The notes under the pieces: model-generated
What the model saw: the letters and a program-made list of their open reading frames with translations, nothing else
What the model was told of the DNA's origin: nothing
Databases searched by the model: none
Program-made: the position numbers and the translations under genes
Shown: positions 55,907-64,000 of the stretch, piece after piece
Layout: every line of letters starts with the position of its first letter
Position numbering within the stretch: position 1 is the first letter of the stretch
Origin: JAFAFN01 sp963707555
Lineage (GTDB): Bacteria > Actinomycetota > Acidimicrobiia > Acidimicrobiales > Microtrichaceae
NCBI GenBank assembly: GCA_963707555.1
Contig: CAVPQM010000010.1
Location: 124,001 to 188,000, forward strand
Direction: 5' to 3'
DNA length: 64,000 bases

Positions 55907-56014
55907 CCCCGAAACCGGGTCGGGTGGGCCCGGGAGGAAGCGTCCGACGGCGTCGATACCCTCCGTACGGAGAGCAGGTCCCAGCCGCGCGGGGTCATCT
56001 GCACGAGGAGCACC

Positions 56015-57049
56015 GTGATCGCCCGAGGTCGTACGTTCACTGCAGTCGTCGTCCTGGTCGCCGCAGCGGTCACGGCCGGCTGCGTCCCGCCGGGTCAGGG
56101 GGAGCCTCCTTCGGGCGATCCCCTACCCGAGGCGCCGCGCATGCGATTCCCCTCCGCAGTACCGGAGGGCTCGGTCGCGTTCGTCTCGCACACCACGGCC
56201 TCCGGCGACCGCACGGACTACGTCGTGGAGCCCGACGGGGCCCGGCCGTGGGACGACACCGACCCGGCTGATCGCCGCCTGGCGGCACGTGCGCTCGGGT
56301 GGGTCTCCCGTTCGGGCACCGAGCTCCGACTGCTGGGTGTCGGTCGACTCGAACGCTGCACCGAGTTCGAGGGAACCGACTGCGACGAGGTCCCCCACAT
56401 CGGCCACCTCGCCACCATGGGCTTCTCACCCGACGGCGCCCGCTTCGCGGTCGTCGACGACCCCGCCGGCGATCCGGTTCTGCGGGTGTACGACACCGCC
56501 ACGCTCGACGTCGTGGTCGAGACGGCGATCAGCGACCACGCCGGGCACAACCCGCCGGTCTGGAGCCCGGACTCGTCGTCGCTGCTGGTCGTCGTGCCGG
56601 TCGACGGTTCGAACCTCTCGTTCGCCGGGTCGCTCGCGACGCTCGCCGTCGCACCCGGCGCCGTGCCGGTCGTGCTGGCCGAGGGCGCCGACGACGACAT
56701 CGCCGCCGTGCCACTCGGATGGAGCGATGACGGGAGGCTGTCCTACGTGTGGCTGCGGTTCCTCGCCCCGGACCTGCCGGAGTACACGATCCGATCTCGG
56801 CCGGCCCTCGGCAACGCTCCGGAACGCACCCTCGGGGCGACCTACCAGATGTCGTTCAACGCAGCGCTGCCCGACGGCTCGGTGATCGCCGCACCGCCGA
56901 TCGACGAGAACGGCGGCGGCGAGGTCCCCCACCTGTTCGGCCCCGCCGCAGGGACCGTCACGCCGCTCGCACGGCCACAGCTGGCGACCATCGGTGACGG
57001 GCAGGCCGGGTCGACCACCAGGATCATCGGCATCGTCGACGACCGCTGA
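56015..57049 (+). CDS. propeller-like lipoprotein 2
   Basis: 344 aa from GTG 56015 with the same GAGGAGCACC leader as copy 1. Lipobox VTAGC. Closely matches copy 1: ERCTEFEGTDCDEVPH, FSPDGARFAVVDD, RVYDTATLDV, WSPDSSSLLVVVPVDGS, and an ending GQAGSTTRIIGI. The pair is a recent tandem duplication, including the upstream ribosome-binding region. A small GGGCGGT/ACCGCCC hairpin follows the stop (57055-57070). Confidence 0.8.
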   Translation: MIARGRTFTAVVVLVAAAVTAGCVPPGQGEPPSGDPLPEAPRMRFPSAVPEGSVAFVSHTTASGDRTDYVVEPDGARPWDDTDPADRRLAARALGWVSRSGTELRLLGVGRLERCTEFEGTDCDEVPHIGHLATMGFSPDGARFAVVDDPAGDPVLRVYDTATLDVVVETAISDHAGHNPPVWSPDSSSLLVVVPVDGSNLSFAGSLATLAVAPGAVPVVLAEGADDDIAAVPLGWSDDGRLSYVWLRFLAPDLPEYTIRSRPALGNAPERTLGATYQMSFNAALPDGSVIAAPPIDENGGGEVPHLFGPAAGTVTPLARPQLATIGDGQAGSTTRIIGIVDDR

Positions 57050-57114
57050 CCCAGGGCGGTGACCGCCCCGGGCGCACTATCGTCGGGGCCGCTGGCCAGG
57101 GGGAAGGTGGGGGA

Positions 57115-58173
57115 ATGGGAACCCGACGTCGATCGATTCAAGTCGTCGCGCTCGCACTGGTGCTCCTTGCGACGCTGACCGCCTGCGCACCCGACCCGGG
57201 GGCGCCTTCCGCGACGACGAACCCGCCGGCGACCCTGCCGACCGCGCCACGGGTCGCGGTCCCCGCGTCGTTGCCGCCCGGCACCCGACTGCTGGTCGAC
57301 CACGGGCCGCCCACGACGCCCGACGATCCCTGGGACTTCTACCTCGTCGACGACGAGTCCGCCGAGCTGCTCGACCCCGAGTCCTACGACCGGCTCGGGC
57401 TGCTGCCGATCTTCGGCCGACTCGCACCGGACGGCCGTGCGCTCGTCACCGATGACGAGCGGCCCGACCTCGGACTGGGCATGAGCGAGACCGCGCTCTG
57501 CCCGACCGCGACCGCCGCCGACTGCGAGCACCTCGGCGCCGTGGGCACCACGTCGTTCTCGCCCGACGGAGCGGTGATCTCCTCGGTCACGCGCGACGCG
57601 ATCACCGACATCGAGTGGCTCTCGCTGATCGACGCCACCACGCTCGAGGAGATCACACGGGCCGCGGTCACCTCGGACGCCCCCGTGCTGCGTGCGCCGT
57701 GGAGCCCCGACTCGAGCGCGATCGCCGTGACCGTGCCCGACGTGCCCGGCGACCGTCGCTCCCCCACGTCGCTCGCGACCCTCGAGGTCATCCCGGGAGC
57801 GACACCGCAGGTGATCCTCGCGGGCACGTCGGCGACCCGACGGGCCGACTCGGCGCTCGGGTGGTCGAACGACGGTTGGATCTCGTACGTCTGGCTCGAC
57901 GCCGACGCACCCGACGGGATCACCGTCTCGACCCGCTCGATGCCCGCGGACGCCTCGCAGCCGTCGCAGCTGCTGCGCACCCACTTCCCGCTCGGCAGCG
58001 TCGTGGCGCTACCGGACGGCTCGCTCATCGCTCAGGTGGTCGGCTCGACCGTGCCGCACCTGCTGCGACGTGGCATGGCACCCACACCGTTGGCGATCGC
58101 GGACACGATCGTCGCCGAGTACGGCACCGTCGACTCCACGACCAACGTCTGGGGTTACCTGCCCCCGACCTGA
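57115..58173 (+). CDS. propeller-like lipoprotein 3 (divergent)
   Basis: 352 aa. Lipobox LTAC after LALVLLATLTAC. Shares only the skeleton with copies 1 and 2: SFSPDGAVISSV, APWSPDSSAIAVTVP, GWSNDGWISYVWLD, VALPDGSLIAQ. The Cys pair is shifted (ALCPTATAADCEH). It starts 66 bases after copy 2, with GGGGGAA before the ATG. Likely an older duplicate with its own ligand. Confidence 0.78.
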   Translation: MGTRRRSIQVVALALVLLATLTACAPDPGAPSATTNPPATLPTAPRVAVPASLPPGTRLLVDHGPPTTPDDPWDFYLVDDESAELLDPESYDRLGLLPIFGRLAPDGRALVTDDERPDLGLGMSETALCPTATAADCEHLGAVGTTSFSPDGAVISSVTRDAITDIEWLSLIDATTLEEITRAAVTSDAPVLRAPWSPDSSAIAVTVPDVPGDRRSPTSLATLEVIPGATPQVILAGTSATRRADSALGWSNDGWISYVWLDADAPDGITVSTRSMPADASQPSQLLRTHFPLGSVVALPDGSLIAQVVGSTVPHLLRRGMAPTPLAIADTIVAEYGTVDSTTNVWGYLPPT

Positions 58174-58197
58174 GGCCCGCAGCGCCCGCCCGAAGCC

Positions 58198-58249
58198 CGA
58201 CATCGGTCTCGGATTCCGGGTGCTGAGCCCGAAACGGAGACGGATTCCA
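58198..58249. terminator. GAAACGGAG-family inverted repeat, copy B
   Basis: Same 20-12-20 geometry as copies A and C, but the left arm has drifted (13 of 20 pairs). The right arm keeps CGAAACGGAGACGGA. It begins 25 bases after the lipoprotein 3 stop. Confidence 0.5.
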
Positions 58250-58333
58250 CGGACGGACACTTCCGGGCACTTGTCTTCAACCTGTATGCTTTCTGGCGTT
58301 CGAGGCCCGCGACAGAGGAACAGGTGAACACGA

Positions 58334-59558
58334 ATGGCGAAGATCAAGGTCCAGAACCCGGTGGTCGAGCTCGACGGCGACGAGATGACTCGCATCATCT
58401 GGGACTTCATCAAGCAGCAGCTGATCCTCCCCTACCTCGACGTCGACCTGAAGTACTACGACCTGTCGATCGAGTCCCGCGACGCCACCGACGACCAGAT
58501 CACCATCGACTCGGCCAACGCCATCAAGCAGTACGGCGTCGGCGTGAAGTGCGCCACGATCACCCCCGACGAGGCCCGCGTCGAGGAGTTCGGCCTGAAG
58601 AAGATGTGGCGTTCGCCGAACGGCACGATCCGCAACATCCTCGGCGGCGTCGTCTTCCGTGAGCCGATCATCTGCTCGAACATCCCGCGCCTGGTGCCCG
58701 GCTGGACCAAGCCGATCGTCATCGGCCGTCACGCCCACGGCGACCAGTACCGCGCCACCGACTTCAAGGCCCCCGTGGCCGGCACCGTCACCATCACCTA
58801 CACCCCGCAGGACGGCTCGGCGCCGATCGAGCACGAGATCGTGCAGATCCCCGAGGGCGGCGGCGTCGTCATGGGCATGTACAACTTCGACGAGTCGATC
58901 CGTGACTTCGCCCGGGCGTCGTTCCGCTACGGCCTGCAGCGCAACTACCCCGTGTACCTCTCGACGAAGAACACGATCCTCAAGGCCTACGACGGCCAGT
59001 TCAAGGACCTGTTCCAGGAGGTCTTCGACGCCGAGTTCGCGACCGAGTTCGCCGCTGCCGGGCCTGACCTACGAGCACCGCCTCATCGACGACATGGTCG
59101 CCGCGGCCATGAAGTGGGAGGGCGGCTACGTCTGGGCCTGCAAGAACTACGACGGCGACGTCCAGTCCGACATCGTCGCCCAGGGCTTCGGCTCGCTCGG
59201 CCTCATGACCTCGGTGCTCATGACCCCGGACGGCCGGACCGTCGAGGCCGAGGCCGCGCACGGCACGGTGACCCGCCACTACCGCGAGCACCAGAAGGGC
59301 AACCCGACGTCGACCAACCCGATCGCGTCGATCTTCGCCTGGACCCGTGGCCTGGCGCACCGCGGCAAGCTCGACGGCACCCCCGAGGTCACGGCGTTCG
59401 CCGATGCGCTCGAGCAGGTCTGCATCAGCTCGGTCGAGGCCGGTCAGATGACCAAGGACCTGGCGCTGCTCGTCGGCCCGGACCAGTCGTGGATGACGAC
59501 CCAGGAGTTCCTCGCCGCCCTCGACGAGAACCTCCAGGCCCGCATGGCCCAGGGCTGA
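58334..59558 (+). CDS. icd: NADP-type isocitrate dehydrogenase, one frameshift
   Basis: About 407 aa if one extra G near 59060 is removed (AAAGLTYEHRLIDD). Homodimeric eukaryote-like IDH group: VELDGDEMTRIIWDFIK, RSPNGTIRNILGGVVFREPI, NYPVYLSTKNTILKAYDG, then LTPDGRTVEAEAAHGTVTRH-like MTPDGRTVEAEAAHGTVT and KGNPTSTNPIASIFAW. Converts isocitrate to 2-oxoglutarate. Because this TCA enzyme should be functional, the frameshift is more likely an assembly error. A terminator follows at 59593. Confidence 0.93.
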
Positions 59559-59592
59559 CGCCCTCGGGGCGGCACTGCCACCTCGCTCGACG

Positions 59593-59648
59593 AACGAAAT
59601 CCGCCTCCGTTTCGGTGCAGTTGCAGCGAAACGGAGGCGGATTTCGTT
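59593..59648. terminator. GAAACGGAG-family inverted repeat, copy C (icd terminator)
   Basis: Perfect 22-base arms (59593-59614 and 59627-59648), 12-base loop, followed by TT and a short T-rich stretch. The strongest intrinsic terminator in the window, placed between icd and the convergent RCC1-like gene. Confidence 0.85.
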
Positions 59649-59709
59649 TTCGGATTCGTTGTTCGGACGTCGTTGTCCGGGTGTGGTCGTCGGGTTCGGG
59701 ACCGGAGGG

Positions 59710-61010
59710 TCAGAGACCGACGACGTCGACGGGGTCCGACGAGGAGTTCGTCGTGCCGTCGCCGAGCTGACCGGAGCTGTTCTCGCCCCAGCACGACACG
59801 ACGCCGCCGACGCGCACCACGCACGAGTGGCGGTCGCCGCCGGCGAGCGCGTTGCCGGCGAGGAACTGCGCCACCGGCGTCGACGTGGCCGACCACCGAG
59901 TCGGTGCCGAGCTGGCCCGCCTCGTTCGAGCCCCAGCACGACAGCAGCTGCGACGTGCTCACCGCGCACGCGTGGTCGCTGCCGGTCGTGATCGCGGCGA
60001 TCGCCGACACCCCGATCACGTCGACCGGCGAGAGCTCGTTGATCGGCGTCGGGCGCCGGCTGACCGGCCACGGGCGGCGGCGGCAACGTCGCACCGTTGC
60101 CGAGCTGTCCGTAGACGTTCTCGCCCCAGCACGCCGCACCGCCGGTGGTCTTCGATCGCGCAGCTGAAGGCATCGCCGGTGACGACCAGGTAGGCCGCCA
60201 GGCCGGGCACGTTCTGGGGAAGGTTCGAACGGGCGGTCGTGCCGTTGCCGAGCTGACCGTTCACGTTGTCGCCCCAGCACACGACGGTGTTGTTGGCCCG
60301 ACGAGCGCAGCTGTGCGCGCCACCTGCCGACGATCGACGTGGCGGTGCTCAGCGTCGCGACGCTGCGCGGCGTCGCGGCGTTCGAGTACGAACCCGTGCC
60401 GAGCTGACCGCTGAAGTTGTCACCCCAGCACGAGCCACCACCGGTCGAGCGCACCGCACAGGTGTGCGCGGAGCCGGCGGAGATCGACAGCACGCCGGAC
60501 AGGTTGAACGCCTCGACGGGAACGCTCGAGGAGTTCGTCGTGCCGTCACCGAGCTGACCCGAGCTGTTCAGACCCCAGCACACGACGGTGCCGGCGGTCG
60601 CGCACCGCGCAGGTGTGGAAGCCCCCGGCGTCGAGCGACACCACGTCGGTCAGGCCGGTCACGGTCACCGGCACCGCCGAGGGTGTCGTGGTGCCGTTGC
60701 CGAGCTGGCCGAAGGAGTTGTTGCCCCAGCACGCCACCGTGGCGTTCGCCCTGCGCACACACGAGTGCTGACGTCCGGCGGTCACCGTCGACGCGTTGCC
60801 GCCACCGGGCGGCGTGCTCGTCGAGGTGGAGCCCGGAACCGTCGACGATGTCGTGCCGGGGATGGTCGTGGTCACCCCGCCGCCGCCCGGTGTGCCACCG
60901 GAGTCGGGCGGGGTGCACGCGATCAGGACGACCGCTGCGACCGACAGCACCGCCAGGAGGAGACTCCTGGCGGTGCGGGCGGTGCTCCGATGGGGAGCCG
61001 TCACGTTCAT
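59710..61010 (-). pseudogene. RCC1-repeat lipoprotein, frameshifted
   Basis: ATG 61010 overlaps the stop of the PKD gene (ATGA). Signal peptide ends in lipobox VLIAC; a Thr/Gly/Pro tether follows. Seven RCC1-type repeats can be read in order across changing frames, each with a CWGxNxxGQLGxG-type motif (ACWGNNSFGQLGNG, VCWGLNSSGQLGDG, SCWGDNFSGQLGTG, VCWGDNVNGQLGNG, ACWGENVYGQLGNG, SCWGSNEAGQLGTD, SCWGENSSGQLGDG). Seven repeats would close one propeller. Frame changes occur near 60600, 60330, 60155, 60060 and 59870. Intact motifs throughout suggest assembly errors. A surface binding protein of unknown ligand. Confidence 0.75.
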
Positions 61011-64000
61011 GCCCGGTCGTCGACCGTGAACGTGAGGTTGAAGTTGCCGACGCCGGCCTGGTTCGCGGCGACCGAGCCTCGCACCGACGTGGCCGACGGC
61101 CGCGACAGCGGCTGCAGGAACACGTTGGCGTAGACGTTCGTGCTTCGCGTTGCCCGGATCGACGATCCGGACACCGCCGGAGTAGGCGTTGAACCAGAGG
61201 AACCGCTCGAGGCCGACGGTGACCCTGGCGGTCGAGCCGCCCTGACCGACGTACTCACCGGAGCCCGTGACGTTCACGACGCCGAAGGCGTCGGTCACCA
61301 CACGCAGGTTGCCCGCTGCGCCGCCTTCGTAGTTGTAGACGAAGCCGCCGACCGACGACAGACGCACACGGTCGGTGACCGTCTGGGGCGGATCGACCAC
61401 GACCGTCTCGGTCGCCGTGGCGGTGCCGCCACGGTTGTCGGTCACCGTCAGCGTGATCACGTAGATGCCCGGCGTGGTGTAGGTGGTCTGCGTGCGCAGG
61501 CCGGTCGCCGTGGCACCGTTGCCGAAGTTCCACGAGTAGTTCGAGATGACGCCGTCGGGGTCGCTCGAGCCGCCGGCGTCGACCGACACCAGCAGCGGCG
61601 CCGGACCCGAGGTCGGGATCGCCGTGAAGGCGGCGTTCGGCCGCTGGTTGGCGTTGCTCACGATGATGGAACGGGTCGTCGAGCGGGACACGCCCGCGTC
61701 GTCGGTCACCGTCAGGCGGATCGTGTAGCTGCCCGCCGAGGTGTAGGTGGTCGACGCGGTCGGACCGGTGGCGGTCTGGCCGTTGCCGAAGGTCCACGCG
61801 TAGCTCACGATCGAGCCGTCCGGATCGCGAGGAGTTCGCACCGTTGACGTTGACCAGCAGCGGCGCGGCACCCGAGGTCGGCGTCGCCACGATGACCGGG
61901 GACCGGCGCCTGGTTCGGAGCCGTGACGACCACGGTCGTGCTGCGGGCGTTCGTCGCGCCGTCACCGTCGGTGACGGTCAGGGTGACCACGTAGGTGCCC
62001 GGCGTGTTGTAGATCACCGACGGGTTCGGACCGGTGCCGGTCTGACCGTTGCCGAAGTTCCACGAGTACGAGGCGATCGCACCCTCGGGATCCGACGAGC
62101 CGGCGCTCGAGAGCTGGACCAGCAGCGGCGCGGTGCCCGACGACGGCGTCGCGGACAGCTGGGCCGTCGGCGGCTGGTTCGGCGGGCGGGTCACGACGAC
62201 CTGCGAGGTCGCGGTGCCGACGGCGCCACGGTTGTCGGTCACGTTGAGCGTCACCTGGTAGGTGCCGGGCACGGTGTAGGTCGCCTGCGGGGTCGCACCC
62301 GTGCCGGACTGACCGTTGCCGAAGTTCCAGGCGTAGCCGGCGATGCTGCCGTCGATGTCCTCGGATGCCGAGGCGTCGAAGTCGACCGTCAGCGGCGCGG
62401 TGCCGCCGTTGGAGGACTGCGTGAACGAGGCGTTCGGCGCCGTGTTCGGATCCTCGGACACCTCGATCTGCAGCTGCTGGGTGCCGGTGTCACCGTCGTC
62501 GTCGGTCACCGTCAGCGTGACGGTGTAGGTCCCGGCCTCGGTGTAGGTGGCCTGCGTGGTCACGCCGGTCGCCGTGGTGCCGTTGCCGAGGTCCCACGAG
62601 TACGAGGCGATCGTGCCGTCGGAGTCGGTCGAGGTCGAACCGCTGAGGTTGACGGTGTACGGGATGGTGCCGGCGGTCGACACCACTCGGGCCACCGCGG
62701 TCGGCGGCACGTTGGGCGTCGGGTTCACCGTGATGACCTGCGTCGCGGTGCCGGTGGCACCGTCGTCGTCGGTCACCGTCAGGTGACGGTGTAGGTGCCC
62801 TCGGCGGTGTAGGTCACCGAGGCGCTCTCGCCGGTGGCGGTCTGGCCGTTGCCGAAGTCCCAGGCGTACGAGGCGATCGTGCCGTCGGGATCCGACGAAC
62901 CGGAGCCGCTGAAGTTCACCGCGTAGGGCGCGTTGCCGAGCGTGCCCGACGAGCCGATGGCGGCGGTCGGCGCGATGTTGAGCGGCTCGGCGACGGTGAT
63001 CGTCACCGTCTCGGTGTTCGTGTCACCGTCGACGTCGGTCACCGTCAGGCGTCGCGTCGTAGGTGCCCGGCTCGGTGTAGGTGGTGAACGCCGTCGGGCG
63101 ACGACGCCGTCGTGCCGTTGCCGAGGTCCCAGGAGTAGCTGGAGATGCCGGCGACCGCGGTCGAGCTGGTGCCGTTGAAGTTCACCGTCAGCGGCGCCGG
63201 GCCGCTCGTGGTCGACGCCGTCACGTTGGCGTTGACGCCGCGGGTGATGGTCGGGTTGGTCGAGCCGACGAGCTCGGCGGTGTTGTTGCCGGCCGGGCTG
63301 GGCAGCCCGAGCTCGTCGTTGATCGGACCGTTGGCCAGATCGAGCGGACCACAGCCTGCGGCGCCCGGAACGGCGAAGGTGCTGCTGACCAGGGTCGCGG
63401 TGCCCAGGTCGGCGTCGTAGCCGACACCGGTCAGCGAGCCGCTGGTGCCCGTGGTGAGCGCGAGGTTGAGCGGACCGATGCGGCAGTTGCTGCCGAGGCT
63501 GACGCCGGAGGCGGTGCCCTCGAGCTTCACCTGCAGCGACGCGTTCACCGTCGCCACACCGGTGAGCGGGTTGAGCGTGCCGGTGGCGTTGGTCGTCGGC
63601 TGGATGCGAGCGGTGATCACCGACCCGGCTGCCTCGAGGTAGGCCGGCGGGAAGTAGATGCCGCTCTGCGGGATGGTCACCGGCCGTTCGGCTGGATGGT
63701 GCCGGCGAAGACGGTGTCCTCCTTGGGCTGGACCCCGGAGGCGACCTCGCTGTTGTCGGCGGCGGAACCGCACTGCGGATCGGCCGGGAAGTCGGTCAGG
63801 CCGTCCTCGTCGTTGTCCTCACCGTCGGAGCACGCCGGGAGCTCCTTGCGTTCCAGCGAGAAGTCGGTGTCCTTGATCATGATCAGGCCGTCGTCGATCC
63901 GCAGGTTGAACGGACCGGGATTGCCGACCTTCTGTGCGCTGGCACCGAGCTGCGTGATCGCCAGCCCGGTCACCATCAGTGCCACCGCGAGCAGCGCGGC
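61007..64000 (-). pseudogene. seven-PKD-domain secreted protein, frameshifted, start beyond window
   Basis: The right edge cuts the signal peptide (AALLAVALMVTGLAITQLGA); the start lies just past 64000. After it come a calcium-binding-like CSDGEDNDEDGLTDFP stretch, a beta-rich domain, then seven PKD domains, each with a [YW]-x-W-[DN]-[FL]-GNG motif (SYSWDLGNG, SYAWDFGNG, SYAWTFGNG and so on). A C-terminal beta domain ends FTVDDRA. Frame changes near 63680, 63100, 63055, 62777, 61903, 61830 and 61145 interrupt it. Probably a cell-surface adhesion or ligand-binding protein; coupled to the RCC1 lipoprotein gene by ATGA. Confidence 0.8.

Overview
The window is very GC-rich (most codons end in G or C), carries many GTG starts and ATGA/GTGA-coupled genes, and encodes lipoproteins, a membrane Ser/Thr kinase, phytanoyl-CoA-dioxygenase-like proteins, family III CoA transferases and RCC1/PKD surface proteins. 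This fits a high-GC Actinomycetota chromosome; Acidimicrobiia is my best guess, inferred from gene content only. I saw no rRNA, tRNA, CRISPR array, insertion sequence or prophage.

Region 1 (about 1-40 kb) is a catabolic island of several operons. A ten-gene minus-strand operon (13394 down to 1778) encodes a peptide/nickel-type ABC importer, two PhyH-type oxygenases, a ThDP enzyme, a nitrilase-fold protein without catalytic Lys/Cys, and a LigJ-like amidohydrolase. Next to it are an IclR regulator and a plus operon (cyclase, MmgE/PrpD, dihydropyrimidinase-like hydrolase). A minus operon follows (half-size PrpD, full PrpD, acyl-CoA dehydrogenase, second degenerate nitrilase, FAS1-type hydratase), then a plus operon (cysteine hydrolase, SDR, PuuE-like deacetylase, second IclR). 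A third minus operon encodes flavin reductase, HpaB-type monooxygenase, UbiD, UbiX, aldehyde dehydrogenase and a ferredoxin-like barrel protein. After it come a CoA transferase, a maleate-isomerase-like protein, a CitE-type lyase, and an alcohol/aldehyde dehydrogenase pair. Read together, this looks like uptake and stepwise breakdown of an aromatic or N-heterocyclic carboxylate, ending in unsaturated dicarboxylate/CoA chemistry (CoA transferase, hydratase, citramalyl-CoA-lyase-like enzyme). The substrate is not evident and the pathway may be undescribed.

Region 2 (40-51 kb) holds malate dehydrogenase, a large secreted multi-domain protein with lower-GC codon use, a thioesterase-like gene, a small membrane protein, two ABC half-exporters and an aldehyde dehydrogenase broken by many indels.

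Region 3 (51-64 kb) holds a Ser/Thr kinase with an extracellular domain and a possible leaderless promoter, a membrane-anchored matrixin-like protease, three paralogous propeller-like lipoproteins in tandem, NADP-type isocitrate dehydrogenase, and two coupled surface proteins (seven RCC1-type repeats; seven PKD domains) running off the right edge.

A technical caution: many genes carry single-base frameshifts, especially 1-1.8 kb and 44-64 kb. Because icd is among them, I read most as assembly indels rather than decay.
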